Source: Vagococcus fluvialis bH819 (GTDB taxonomy: Bacteria > Bacillota > Bacilli > Lactobacillales > Vagococcaceae). From it: a stretch of DNA of 64,000 bases. This document shows, piece by piece, positions 34,028 to 42,979 of this stretch. A program made the position numbers and the translations under genes. Position 1 is the first letter of the stretch, and each line of letters starts with the position of its first letter. The notes beneath the pieces were generated by a model, which was given only the letters and a program-made list of their open reading frames with translations, was not told the DNA's origin and did no database searches. The DNA lies in contig NZ_FWFD01000009.1 of the NCBI RefSeq assembly GCF_900163795.1, forward strand, positions 248,001 through 312,000, given 5' to 3'.

Positions 34028-35599
34028 CTATTTTTTTGCTTCCATTTTTTCTATTTTAAATTCTCTGTTTGACAACTTCTGAACAAAATAACGATCATGA
34101 CTAACTAGGATTAAAGTGCCATTAAAGCTTATTAACTGTTCTTCTAACCATTCACGTGTCTCAATATCTAAATGATTAGTCGGTTCATCTAAAATCAAAC
34201 AGTTGATTGGCTGATTCATTAGGCACGCCAGTTCCAACCTCACTTTTTCACCACCACTTAAATTAACTACCTTTTTAAAAACATCGTCTTTGAAAAATTT
34301 GAAATAAGACAAGATTCTTCTAGCATCTTCTTCAAAAACCTCCACATGATTTTTAAAATAGTCAAGTACTGTTTGATTTTCCTCATTATACAAAATAACT
34401 TGTGACAAATAACCTATTTCAACGCTATTACCTCTTTTTATTTCCCCCGAACTAATTTTCTCGGCACCGATTATTGATTTTATCAACGTTGATTTTCCAG
34501 AACCATTAACACCTGTAATCACCAAGCGATCTTGACGATAAACTATCATGTTAATATTTCTAAGCACTACTTTTTCTTCAAAAGATTTACTCACACCAAC
34601 TAACTGAATGACTTCTTTTCCTGAGCGTCTTCTTTCTTTGAATCCTTGACTTGAAGAAATATTATTTGTCTTTTGAGGAGAGTCTACTTTGTCCATTTTT
34701 TCTAATTGTGATTCTAATCGTTTAGCTTTTTTAAAATGTTTCTCATCATCGCTAATTGCTCCCCAATGCCTAAATCTTCTAATAGCCTCTTCTGTTTGTT
34801 TAATTTCTTTTTGTTGAATCAAATAATTTTTTTGTTGCTCAATTAATTCTAATTCTCTAAGTTCTTTAAATTTTGTATAGTTTCCAATATAATTCGTTAT
34901 TTTTTTCTGATCAATCAATAATACGCAATCAGCAACTTTATCTAGAAAATAACGATCATGAGAAACAATAATAACTGTTTGTTTACAATATTTCAAATGA
35001 TTTTCTAACCAATTAAGACCTTCCTCATCCAAATGATTAGTCGGTTCATCTAGCAATAAAATTTCGTTGTTTTCTAGTAAACAACGAGCTAACTTAGCTA
35101 ATGTTTGCTGTCCGCCACTCAGTTCAGAAATCCCATGATATAATAGCGATTCAATTCTTAATCCTGTAGCTATACTTTTAATCATCTCTTCAATAACATA
35201 ACCATCTTTTTCCATGAATTTCTCTTGAATTTCACCATAGCGGTTCATAATTTTCTCAAAGTTAGTTTCTTCTGGATCTGATAATCTTTTTTCTAAAGTT
35301 GTTAGTTGAATTGCCATCTCTTTAATTTCTTTTTGACCATTATAAATGTAATCGTAAACTGTTTCTTCTGCAGTAACAATGCTATGCTGTTCTAAGTAAC
35401 TTATTTGCTGATTTTTAGAGATTGAAATAGACCCACTATCTACTCCTTCTATTCCAGCAATAATCTTTAGTAGTGTGGACTTACCACTTCCATTTGCCCC
35501 AACTAACGCTATTTTTTGACCATCATTTATTTGTTCTGTTACATCGTTGAATAACAAATTTCCAAACATCGTTTTAGTTACTTGATTTATTTGCAACAT
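34028..35599 (-). CDS. ABC-F ATPase, antibiotic-resistance/ribosome-protection type
   Basis: Soluble twin-ATPase of 523 aa with no membrane segments. Domain 1 has Walker A GANGSGKST, signature LSGGQQTLAKLA and DEPTNHLD; domain 2 has GVNGSGKST, LSGGEKVRLELA and again DEPTNHLD. The linker (about residues 240-320) is long and charged (EAIRRFRHWGAISDDEKHFKKAKRL), the part that reaches the ribosomal P-site region in ABC-F proteins. The start MLQINQVTK follows AGAGG. A leader with a 40-codon ORF and a terminator precedes it, as in inducible resistance ABC-F genes (Lsa, Vga, Msr, VmlR). Drug spectrum cannot be told from sequence. Confidence 0.85.
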   Translation of the reverse strand: MLQINQVTKTMFGNLLFNDVTEQINDGQKIALVGANGSGKSTLLKIIAGIEGVDSGSISISKNQQISYLEQHSIVTAEETVYDYIYNGQKEIKEMAIQLTTLEKRLSDPEETNFEKIMNRYGEIQEKFMEKDGYVIEEMIKSIATGLRIESLLYHGISELSGGQQTLAKLARCLLENNEILLLDEPTNHLDEEGLNWLENHLKYCKQTVIIVSHDRYFLDKVADCVLLIDQKKITNYIGNYTKFKELRELELIEQQKNYLIQQKEIKQTEEAIRRFRHWGAISDDEKHFKKAKRLESQLEKMDKVDSPQKTNNISSSQGFKERRRSGKEVIQLVGVSKSFEEKVVLRNINMIVYRQDRLVITGVNGSGKSTLIKSIIGAEKISSGEIKRGNSVEIGYLSQVILYNEENQTVLDYFKNHVEVFEEDARRILSYFKFFKDDVFKKVVNLSGGEKVRLELACLMNQPINCLILDEPTNHLDIETREWLEEQLISFNGTLILVSHDRYFVQKLSNREFKIEKMEAKK

Positions 35600-35627
35600 A
35601 TTATTTTCCTCTTTCTTAACCACTGAG

Positions 35628-35665
35628 AAAAAAAGAGACCGTAGATAATCAAAATCTACGACCTC
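35628..35665 (-). terminator. Leader terminator (attenuator) in front of the ABC-F gene
   Basis: Minus-strand RNA stem of 12 bp (arms 35654-35665 and 35635-35646, two G-U pairs) followed by seven U, about 28 bases before the ABC-F ATG and downstream of the leader ORF. It should end most transcripts unless an alternative fold forms. Confidence 0.85.
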
Positions 35666-35816
35666 GTTATTTAACTTGATAAAAAGCTTCTCATAAAATG
35701 GCCGTTTTCATATATTTTTATTAAATTTAGACACACTAATCCAATTTATTAAAAATACGGAAATAATTGCACGACAAAGGTACAAGAACTTTAATTCAGT
35801 TTTGTTATTTAACTTG
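35666..35816 (-). repeat. 13-nt direct repeat in the ABC-F leader
   Basis: GTTATTTAACTTG (plus strand) occurs exactly at 35666-35678, directly 5' of the terminator stem in the transcript, and at 35804-35816, inside codons 5-9 of the leader ORF. Two copies at these positions could compete for one pairing partner or ribosome position. Confidence 0.7.
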
Positions 35817-35830
35817 TCTATGCAAACCAT
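35708..35830 (-). CDS. Leader peptide ORF (40 aa) upstream of the ABC-F gene
   Basis: Starts MVCIDKLNNKTELKFLYLCR and ends in WISVSKFNKNI. AGAGGTG lies eight bases before the ATG, a good ribosome binding site. It lies between an extended -10 promoter and the attenuator. No homologue is recognised. The position suggests a translated leader whose ribosome stalling under ribosome-targeting drugs would change folding of the downstream terminator (known logic for several resistance genes; inferred here). Confidence 0.6.
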   Translation of the reverse strand: MVCIDKLNNKTELKFLYLCRAIISVFLINWISVSKFNKNI

Positions 35831-35863
35831 TGAATGATCACCTCTTTCATTTTTTATTTATTC

Positions 35864-35872
35864 AGTATAGCA
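35864..35872 (-). promoter_or_regulatory. Promoter of the ABC-F leader transcript
   Basis: Minus-strand extended -10, TGC followed by TATACT (35864-35869). The -35 position (TTTCAT, 35887-35892) is weak and touches the end of glmS. Confidence 0.5.
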
Positions 35873-35893
35873 TAACCCATAGGCAAATGAAAC

Positions 35894-37702
35894 TTATTCA
35901 ACTGTTACACTCTTAGCAAGATTTCTTGGTTTATCAACATCTAAATCACGTTGTAAACTAGCATAGTATGCTAAGAATTGTAATGGAATCACCGTTAATA
36001 ATGGACTGATTAAGCCATGGACATGTGGTAATACAATCGCATCCGTGTCTTTTTCAAATCCTTCAACAGCGATAACTAAGGTTTTAGCTCCACGTGACTC
36101 TACTTCTTTAACGTTACCACGTGTATGGCTTCCCATTTCTTCATTTGAAATAATCGCAACAACCGGTGTATTATCTTCGATTAATGCTATGGTTCCATGT
36201 TTTAATTCTCCAGCTGCAAATCCTTCTGCTTGAATGTAAGAAATTTCTTTTAGTTTTAAAGATCCTTCTAGTGAAACTGCGTAATCTAAACCACGTCCAA
36301 TGTAGAAAGCATTTCTTGTTTCAAAAAAGAAATCTTCACTCAATTTAGCGAAATCTTCTTTCATATCAACCAACGTTTCCATACCTGCAGCAACTATCCC
36401 TAACTCATGAACTAAGTCTAATGCTTGTGCGTAAGCGTTACTTAATTTTTCTCCCATTGCTTTGGCTAAAAAGGCCATAACAGCAATTTGTGATGTGTAT
36501 GCTTTAGTTGAGGCAACGGCAATTTCAGGTCCAGCATGTAATAATAATGTGTGGGTTGCTTCACGTGATAGTGTTGACCCTTTTACGTTAGTGATGGTTA
36601 ATGATGGTAATTTCATAGCATTAACTTTTACCAATACTTGACGGCTATCAGCTGTTTCTCCACTTTGAGTTAAGAAAATGAAGTAAGGTTTTTTAGAAAG
36701 AATCGGCATATCATATCCCATCTCACTTGCTAAATGAATCTCAACTGGAATACCAGTTAACTCTTCAATAATTTTTTTACCAACAATCCCTGCATGCCAG
36801 CTTGTTCCACAACCAACAATATAAATACGGTCACTTGCTGTCATTTCATCTAAAATTGCTGAATCAATGGTACTCTTACCATCTATTGTCATATATTCTT
36901 GAATTAATGTTCTCATAACTGCTGGTTGCTCATCAATTTCTTTGGCCATGTAATGAGGATACAACCCTTTTTCTGCATCATTTGCATCAATTTCAGCTAC
37001 ATAAAAGTCTCTTGAGACTTCTTGATTGTTTACATCTAAAATTGTTACTTGAGTTGCTGTTAAAATAATTCTTTCCCCATCCATAATTTCAACAAAGCGA
37101 TCTGTTTCAGCAATCATTGCTAAAGCATCACTACCTACTAAGTTATAACCATCTGCTAAACCAATTAATAATGGACTTTTATTTTTAGCCAAATAAATTT
37201 TTTGATCATCTTCCACATCGATTAAGGCTAAGGCATATGAACCTTTCACTTCACCTAACATTTTTGTAAAGGCATCTAAAGTTGATAAACCTTGTCTTGA
37301 AAAATAATCAACCACTTCAACGATAATTTCGCTATCAGTGTCGCCTGCTAATGTAATATCTGTTAAATATGTATCTCTTAAAGTTTCATAGTTTTCAATC
37401 ACGCCATTATGAACTAAACCAAAACGACCACTTTTTGCTAAATGAGGATGAGCGTTATTTTCAGTTGGTTGACCATGAGTTGCCCAACGAGTATGCCCAA
37501 TTCCTGTTCCAGCATCTTTTTGATCTGAGACTAAAGCTTCTAATTCAGCCACGCGTCCTGGTGTTTTTGACACATACATGCCCTGTTCATTACTTAGCAT
37601 AATTCCTGCTGAATCATAACCTCGATACTCTAATTTATGTAATCCATTTAATAAAATATTCTTTGTATTTTGACTTCCTACGACTCCAACGATTCCACAC
37701 AT
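35894..37702 (-). CDS. glmS: Glutamine-fructose-6-phosphate aminotransferase (isomerizing)
   Basis: Makes glucosamine-6-phosphate, first step of UDP-GlcNAc and peptidoglycan synthesis; 602 aa. The N-terminal glutaminase starts MCGIVGVVG with Cys2 as nucleophile and has LHKLEYRGYDSAG and GIGHTRWATHG; two SIS domains follow (GCGTSWHAG, LTQSGETADS) and the C-terminus ends DKPRNLAKSVTVE. The mRNA leader carries a glmS ribozyme, giving feedback by glucosamine-6-phosphate, and NagR-like sites lie further upstream. The ribosome binding site is weak (GGATAAT), which is acceptable for a regulated transcript. Confidence 0.97.
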   Translation of the reverse strand: MCGIVGVVGSQNTKNILLNGLHKLEYRGYDSAGIMLSNEQGMYVSKTPGRVAELEALVSDQKDAGTGIGHTRWATHGQPTENNAHPHLAKSGRFGLVHNGVIENYETLRDTYLTDITLAGDTDSEIIVEVVDYFSRQGLSTLDAFTKMLGEVKGSYALALIDVEDDQKIYLAKNKSPLLIGLADGYNLVGSDALAMIAETDRFVEIMDGERIILTATQVTILDVNNQEVSRDFYVAEIDANDAEKGLYPHYMAKEIDEQPAVMRTLIQEYMTIDGKSTIDSAILDEMTASDRIYIVGCGTSWHAGIVGKKIIEELTGIPVEIHLASEMGYDMPILSKKPYFIFLTQSGETADSRQVLVKVNAMKLPSLTITNVKGSTLSREATHTLLLHAGPEIAVASTKAYTSQIAVMAFLAKAMGEKLSNAYAQALDLVHELGIVAAGMETLVDMKEDFAKLSEDFFFETRNAFYIGRGLDYAVSLEGSLKLKEISYIQAEGFAAGELKHGTIALIEDNTPVVAIISNEEMGSHTRGNVKEVESRGAKTLVIAVEGFEKDTDAIVLPHVHGLISPLLTVIPLQFLAYYASLQRDLDVDKPRNLAKSVTVE

Positions 37703-37735
37703 ACTATATTATCCAACTTTCATTTTAAATTTAAT

Positions 37736-37882
37736 TGTTTTCTGCTCTGCGTGATCAACACTTTGTCAAAGACATTACTGCCTAATTTTACTGTTCATCT
37801 TTAGGATGCAGTTTCCTAGAACTACCCGCCGAAATCTTCGATAAGTTCTTCCTCGTCACCTGTCTAAAGCAGGTCTGGCGCT
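37736..37882 (-). ncRNA. glmS ribozyme
   Basis: Minus-strand leader RNA shows the conserved core: AGCGCCAGA at the cleavage site, GACGAGGAAGAACTTATCGA, TTTCGGCGGGTAG and the 3' part ending in GCAGAGCAGAAAAC. Cleavage is expected just before the G of GCGCC, between plus-strand positions 37881 and 37882. It self-cleaves with glucosamine-6-phosphate as cofactor, lowering glmS mRNA. Confidence 0.95.
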
Positions 37883-37937
37883 ATCCAATTAATTGGTACA
37901 CTATCCTCCTCGTGATATTTATAACAGAAACAAGAAT

Positions 37938-37966
37938 ATCTTATCTCTATTTCAACGTTTAGTCAA
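37938..37966 (-). promoter_or_regulatory. glmS promoter
   Basis: Minus-strand -35 TTGACT (37961-37966), 17-bp spacer, -10 TAAGAT (37938-37943). The transcript starts about 50 bases before the ribozyme cleavage site. Confidence 0.75.
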
Positions 37967-37999
37967 TAAAAACCATTAAAAAAATGTTTTTTTAAATAT

Positions 38000-38042
38000 A
38001 TTGGTATAGATACAACGCTGTATCTACTAAAAAATTGGTATA
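38000..38042. promoter_or_regulatory. Tandem NagR-like half-sites upstream of glmS
   Basis: ATTGGTATA occurs at 38000-38008 and 38034-38042, start to start 34 bp (about three helical turns). The first extends to GTATAGATAC with perfect GTAT/ATAC arms. The same word occurs at the nagB operator. A small hairpin TAGATACA/TGTATCTA (38007-38026) lies between them. Confidence 0.5.
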
Positions 38043-38083
38043 AAAAAAAATGACAGCAAGAGCTTTTTTTACTCTCCTGTCAT
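38043..38083 (-). terminator. Terminator of the LevR-type regulator gene
   Basis: Minus-strand stem ATGACAG...CTGTCAT with an inner AGAG/CTCT pairing, followed by nine U. It separates the regulator from the glmS promoter. Confidence 0.9.
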
Positions 38084-38089
38084 TCTCTG

Positions 38090-40615
38090 TTAAGCATTTA
38101 ATATTTCATATAAAACGAATAATTCCCAATCTGAAATTTGAATTCGGTAAAATTGTTCTAAATTATAGAGGATGTCTTTCATATTCTGATAAAAAAACTT
38201 ATTATTTAATTTAAGTTCCGACAAATTACTTGGAACAGGATAATCAGTATCTCCTAACATCATTCGTTCAATCATTAAAGCCAAATGCATCGTAAAATTG
38301 AATTTCATTTTAGCACTTAATTGCAAGTTAAAGCGTTTCTCACATTTTTCAGTGGTATTTTCAACTTGCTTAATAATCACATCTGGGTTTAAAAACTCTA
38401 ATTTTTCAGACAAGCCTTCTTTTGAAAAAAAATGAATAAACTCATTTAAAATATTTGCCACATTATTTGGATGAATCAAATTTTTAAAGGTTATATCCAA
38501 TTGTTTTTCTGCGTCCTCATCTAAAACATCAAGTAAATTGACACTTGGAACGTCTGTTTGATTATCTAAATAAGATGTAGTTAGGATGAGAGAGGTTTCT
38601 TTCAAATAATCCTGCTCATTACTGGCCCGATCTAAAATATTTCTTAATTCATTAAAATTTAACGTAATTATTTTTATATCAGGATTAAAGTTTTTTTCGC
38701 AAATTTCTTTTAGTTTCTTAGAAATATCATGACCAGAGATACTAGCAATAATAATATTTTTTTCAACCGAAAAACCTTCAAAATATTGAACATTGGTTTG
38801 AAATGTTTTTTCTGCGTGTTTAGCGACGTCATAAAACATCTGACCGTTGACTAATTGCTGTCCAATTTCAAGTGCGTAGGACGTTGTTAGGTTATTTATC
38901 ACAAGTAATTCCCCTAATATTTGAGGTTTGAGACTTTTGTATAAATGAGTCAAGGAACCCATATCAACAAGCATAATAACCCCTTCTGATGTGTCTCTTT
39001 CTGATAGCCAAATTTTCACCTGAGCCACAACATCTCTAATAGACGAAGTTAAGGGCATATTGATTGCATCAAAAATATACTCGCCACACAACTTATTAGC
39101 CACTCCACGAATACTTGACGCTGTCGTATCTCCATGAGCGACCAGCAAGGCATGGTATCTAATATCCTCTGAAATCTTATCAATAAGCAAAACACTTAAC
39201 ATAACTTCCACAAATAACTTTATTTCAGACGATACTTTTTCTGTCACATAATGAGCAAATAAAGCTGTCCGAGGATATTCTTTGGCGACTTTTCTTTTAA
39301 GGTCTTCAAGAGTTTTGATCGATAAGGAATTTTTATTAATTTGGAGAAATCGAATAATACTTTTAACACAACGACAAGTTAACTGTAGGTCGTTAATTAT
39401 TTGTTGATTATTCTCATCTATTTGAAGCATTAGTTGATTACCTAAGACATCATTTTCCACATGAAAATTACCTTCTAAAAAATGAGTATCAAACTGTAAG
39501 AGTTCTTCCTTTAAATCAATGATAGCTGTCTCACTACTTATTAATGAGGTAAAGGCCTCGTTTAATTGACTAATATAATCTATTTTATCGCTACATTGAT
39601 GTGTCTGATAAGAAATCATTGTAAATTCTGTTTGTTTACCTTCACTTATTTCTAAGACTTCTGGTGTGGTACTTTTTCTTAAAGCATTCGCACAGTACAT
39701 TTGAATTTCATTAATCAAACTCCCAACATTTCCTGGAATTTGTTGATCCAGTAACTGTTTAAAGATTTTACTCTCAATTTTCAAATCACAATTTAAACGC
39801 AATGATTCCCGCATAAATAAATGATTGACTAAAGAAATCCGCTCCAAAATAGACCGTTCATGAAGCGCAGGTAGCTTAACAACAACTGAAATCCGCCGGT
39901 AAAAAGTGGGCAATAAGACTTCTTTTGGTTCTTCCGTTGTAGCAAATAGTAGACGAACTTGACTAGAAACAACTTTGCTTTCTTCACCCATGGGTCTAAA
40001 TTTCCCACTATCCATAAATTGAAACAATTTTTCTTGATTTTCTTTTGATAATCGATGAACTTCATCTAAAAATAAGACGCCGCCATTTGCTTGAAGTAAT
40101 AAGCCTTTTTTATCATTTTCGGCTCCTGTAAAAGCACCTTTTGTGTGTCCAAATAAAATTGACGATAATAACTCTGGATTATTCGCGTAGTCTGCACAGT
40201 TAAATGTAATAAAAGTCTTTGCTTCCTCTTTTCTGTGCTCCTTCAAGTAATCAAAAATAATTTTGGCTAAAAAACTTTTCCCCACACCACTTGGACCACA
40301 CAATAATAAAGGTAAGCCAATTGGAGGATACAAAATCGCTGCTTTACATTTTTCAATTGCTTCTCGAGCACTACCGTCATAGCCGATGTATTGTTGAAAA
40401 ACATCCTGAGACTCTGTTTGATTTAAACCTATGGATTGCCATAAAACAGGGCGACTTCCTTTTTGATCGATTTCTCTTTTTTCTAGTAATTTATTTAAAT
40501 ACAAACTAGTAGCTGAACGACTTAAATCAAGTGCCTTTGCTATTTCTGTTGTTGTTAGACCTTCTTTTTCATTTTCCAGTATTTTTAATATTAGGTCATG
40601 AGTTTCTTTTTTCAT
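38090..40615 (-). CDS. Sigma-54-dependent PTS regulator, LevR/ManR family
   Basis: Transcriptional activator of 841 aa. An N-terminal HTH (TTTEIAKALDLSRSATSLYLNKL) is followed by an AAA+ domain with Walker A GPSGVGKSF (about 107-115) and the sigma-54 contact loop GAFTGA (160-165). PRD-type domains and an EIIA-Man-like domain follow; the EIIA region has VAHGDTTASSIRG with its His. The start MKKETHDL follows AGAAGG by eight bases. It lies downstream of a mannose-type PTS operon with a -24/-12 promoter, its obvious target. PTS phosphorylation of PRD and EIIA histidines would tune activity (family knowledge). Confidence 0.93.
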   Translation of the reverse strand: MKKETHDLILKILENEKEGLTTTEIAKALDLSRSATSLYLNKLLEKREIDQKGSRPVLWQSIGLNQTESQDVFQQYIGYDGSAREAIEKCKAAILYPPIGLPLLLCGPSGVGKSFLAKIIFDYLKEHRKEEAKTFITFNCADYANNPELLSSILFGHTKGAFTGAENDKKGLLLQANGGVLFLDEVHRLSKENQEKLFQFMDSGKFRPMGEESKVVSSQVRLLFATTEEPKEVLLPTFYRRISVVVKLPALHERSILERISLVNHLFMRESLRLNCDLKIESKIFKQLLDQQIPGNVGSLINEIQMYCANALRKSTTPEVLEISEGKQTEFTMISYQTHQCSDKIDYISQLNEAFTSLISSETAIIDLKEELLQFDTHFLEGNFHVENDVLGNQLMLQIDENNQQIINDLQLTCRCVKSIIRFLQINKNSLSIKTLEDLKRKVAKEYPRTALFAHYVTEKVSSEIKLFVEVMLSVLLIDKISEDIRYHALLVAHGDTTASSIRGVANKLCGEYIFDAINMPLTSSIRDVVAQVKIWLSERDTSEGVIMLVDMGSLTHLYKSLKPQILGELLVINNLTTSYALEIGQQLVNGQMFYDVAKHAEKTFQTNVQYFEGFSVEKNIIIASISGHDISKKLKEICEKNFNPDIKIITLNFNELRNILDRASNEQDYLKETSLILTTSYLDNQTDVPSVNLLDVLDEDAEKQLDITFKNLIHPNNVANILNEFIHFFSKEGLSEKLEFLNPDVIIKQVENTTEKCEKRFNLQLSAKMKFNFTMHLALMIERMMLGDTDYPVPSNLSELKLNNKFFYQNMKDILYNLEQFYRIQISDWELFVLYEILNA

Positions 40616-40679
40616 CCTAACCACCTTCTACATCTCTGATCTATTAACTTTAAGTAAAAATAACCTAAATTAATCTTCT

Positions 40680-40726
40680 AAAAAAGCAATACAAACAAAA
40701 CTTAAATTAAGTGTCTGCATTGCTTT
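40680..40726 (-). terminator. Terminator after the PTS IID gene
   Basis: Minus-strand stem AAAGCAATGCA (40716-40726) with TGTATTGCTTT (40683-40693), one mismatch, followed by six U. The regulator gene therefore needs its own promoter or read-through. Confidence 0.75.
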
Positions 40727-40815
40727 CTATTCATTACCAAACAACATTTAGTATAACGTAAAAATGACGTTTTATTAGTAAATATAGTCATTTTTTACAT
40801 TAATCGTTACTAATA

Positions 40816-41643
40816 TTAACAAATACCTAACAGTCCGAGAATAATTCCTAGGAACATAATACCAAACATGACTACATTAACATTGACTTTTTTACGTAGT
40901 AACCAAAATGCACCTAGGGTAACAATTAACGGGATCAGACCAACGAACAATTGATCTAAGTAGACCTGCATCTTCATGGCTTCTTTACTCCCCTTAACGC
41001 TCACTTCTAAAATCGTTTTAAATTTAACGTTTGAAGCTGTCATACTACCCATCATCATTAAACCTAACATGCTAGAAGCTTTTGTTAGAATTTTCATTCC
41101 TCCAGATTCATACATTCTCTGAATGAAACTAGCACCAACTGAATACCCACTGTAAAGAGCATAATAGTGAATTAAAAAGGCTGGAATGTTATAAAGTAAT
41201 AAGAAAACAATTGCGCCCATAGGTGAGCCTGTAGCCGCTAAAGAAATCCCAATACCAGCAGCGATAACTCTTAGAATACCCCAAAAGAACGAATCACCAA
41301 TACCTGAAATTGGACCCATTAATGATGCTTTAACCGCAGTGATTGAACTATCATCGAAGGTTTCATCTTCACTGTTTTGTTTTTCCATTGAAGCTACCAA
41401 TCCCATAATGAAGTTATTAATGTGCATTGTGGCGTTAAACCATGTTGTATGTCGAACAATGGCCTCAGCACGCTCTTCATCTGTTTTGTAAAAACGGTTG
41501 ATAACTGGCAGTAACGTGTAAATAACTCCTACCGCATGATATTGTGTCGCTCCTGTACGACTAGCATTCATTGTCCATGAGCGCCAAAAGACAGAACGCA
41601 TCATTTTCTTTTCTTCTTTATTTAAATTTTCTTGGAATTTCAT
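40816..41643 (-). CDS. PTS mannose/fructose/sorbose-family IID component
   Basis: Membrane subunit of 275 aa of a mannose-class PTS permease. It opens with LNKEEKKMMRSVFWRSWTMNASRTGATQYHAVGVIYTLLP, typical of IID, and contains SLMGPISGIGDSFFWG. Together with IIC it forms the sugar channel. The ATG overlaps the IIC stop by four bases. It is the last gene of the IIA-IIB-IIC-IID operon before a terminator. Sugar specificity cannot be deduced; fructose (LevDEFG-like) and mannose/glucose are both possible. Confidence 0.93.
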   Translation of the reverse strand: MKFQENLNKEEKKMMRSVFWRSWTMNASRTGATQYHAVGVIYTLLPVINRFYKTDEERAEAIVRHTTWFNATMHINNFIMGLVASMEKQNSEDETFDDSSITAVKASLMGPISGIGDSFFWGILRVIAAGIGISLAATGSPMGAIVFLLLYNIPAFLIHYYALYSGYSVGASFIQRMYESGGMKILTKASSMLGLMMMGSMTASNVKFKTILEVSVKGSKEAMKMQVYLDQLFVGLIPLIVTLGAFWLLRKKVNVNVVMFGIMFLGIILGLLGIC

Positions 41644-42452
41644 GCGAAAAAGTCCTCCTCTTCATCTTGTTTAGATACTGTTCCACTGGCTGCTGCTTTT
41701 ACACCACTTGAAGGAATTTCTTGGATTTGTAAATCACGTTGAGCGCTGACCACACAAATAACCACACCTAAAACAGCCACTGCAACAGCTGGTAAATTTA
41801 AATAAGCCGTTAAAACAAACCCTAAAATATAAAAGACTGATAATTTTTTATCCCATAATAATTTCATTAACATGGCAAAACCTACAGCTGGTAATAACCC
41901 TCCTGCAGCACTTAAACCATTCATCAAGCGTTCGGGAATATTTTCAACAAAAGTATTAACCGGACCACTTCCGGCTAAAATTCCGATAAATGAAATAGAC
42001 GCAATAATTAAGTAATAGATAATCCAAGTTCCATAATGAAGCGTCACAATCATTTTTTGATTATTTTCACGGGCTGCTTTATCAAGCATTGGCGCAAAAA
42101 TATTCATAAAAACATTTTTTAAAAACATCACGACAAAAGCTGCTAACATACCGATTGGCACAGCCAAAGTCATGGCCGCTTTTTGATCAATATTTGAAAT
42201 AATAGCAAATGTTGTTGCTAAAGTGGTTGCTGTTACCGGTTCTGCTGCAATCACTCCACCAATATTTACATTACCTAAGAAAACAGCTTCTAAAGCTGCT
42301 CCCATTAAAACCCCTGTTTTCATATCACCTAAAAGCATACCCGTTACAAGTCCAACAACAAGCGGTCTTTCCATCATGCTTTGACCTGTTAAATAGTTTC
42401 CCGCAAAACAGATAAATACAGCTAAAGCTGCCATGGATGCATTCATTAACAT
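41640..42452 (-). CDS. PTS mannose/fructose/sorbose-family IIC component
   Basis: Membrane permease subunit of 270 aa with about eight hydrophobic segments. Family features include RPLVVGLVTGMLLGDMKTGVLMGAALEAVFLGNVNIGG near the N-terminus. The C-terminus is polar (KQDEEEDFFA) and overlaps the IID start. AGGGGG lies upstream of the ATG. It pairs with IID in a mannose-class transporter controlled by the sigma-54 promoter upstream of IIA. Confidence 0.93.
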   Translation of the reverse strand: MLMNASMAALAVFICFAGNYLTGQSMMERPLVVGLVTGMLLGDMKTGVLMGAALEAVFLGNVNIGGVIAAEPVTATTLATTFAIISNIDQKAAMTLAVPIGMLAAFVVMFLKNVFMNIFAPMLDKAARENNQKMIVTLHYGTWIIYYLIIASISFIGILAGSGPVNTFVENIPERLMNGLSAAGGLLPAVGFAMLMKLLWDKKLSVFYILGFVLTAYLNLPAVAVAVLGVVICVVSAQRDLQIQEIPSSGVKAAASGTVSKQDEEEDFFA

Positions 42453-42469
42453 AACTCAATTTCCCCCTT

Positions 42470-42967
42470 TTAAAATTTACTTATTGTTTCTTTTAAATCT
42501 ATTTGTGGATTTGTTGGTAAAACTTGGTTATAACTTTTCACTCTTTCTAACTCTGCCAACTCTTTAGCTGCCAAAATCTCTTCTGGATTTAATTGAACAC
42601 TTGGAAAGACCATTTGTTTCGTTGCTGGATCTGATTTATCAAAACGACCTGCATTGGCTACATTAACTGCATCCAAATCTGCCACATTTTGAGCAATTTT
42701 ATTCGCATCAGAAACGCTGTTCACAATAACAAAAATTCGTTTATCTTTTCCTCTTGGATCATTAAATAATTCAATTGCATCCTCAACTGAACGAATCAAT
42801 AATTTCATCCCATTAGGTACAGCCATTTTCAATGTCATTTGCATCACATTATTTTTAGCTGCCTCGTCATTTGCTACAACTAAAAGTGGGGCATTTAATT
42901 CTTTTGTCCAGACAACTGCGACTTGTCCGTGGATTAATCTGTCATCAACTCTAACTTGTGTAATCAT
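42470..42967 (-). CDS. PTS mannose/fructose/sorbose-family IIB component
   Basis: Cytoplasmic phosphocarrier of 165 aa. The phosphorylated His13 is visible in RVDDRLIHGQVAVVWTKEL, the IIB-Man/Sor signature. It takes phosphate from the IIA protein encoded just upstream and passes it to the sugar. Being separate from IIA, unlike the fused IIAB of the common mpt/man glucose system, suggests a Lev-like or accessory transporter. Confidence 0.93.
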   Translation of the reverse strand: MITQVRVDDRLIHGQVAVVWTKELNAPLLVVANDEAAKNNVMQMTLKMAVPNGMKLLIRSVEDAIELFNDPRGKDKRIFVIVNSVSDANKIAQNVADLDAVNVANAGRFDKSDPATKQMVFPSVQLNPEEILAAKELAELERVKSYNQVLPTNPQIDLKETISKF

Positions 42968-42979
42968 TCTTTTTTCCTC

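Noticed and set aside
37369-37602. Plus-strand ORF inside glmS
   Set aside because: It lies wholly antisense to a certain gene, has no ribosome binding site and no recognisable protein character.
38007-38026. TAGATACA/TGTATCTA hairpin as a terminator
   Set aside because: No U-tract follows on either strand and a clear terminator lies just upstream at 38043-38083; more likely part of an operator region.
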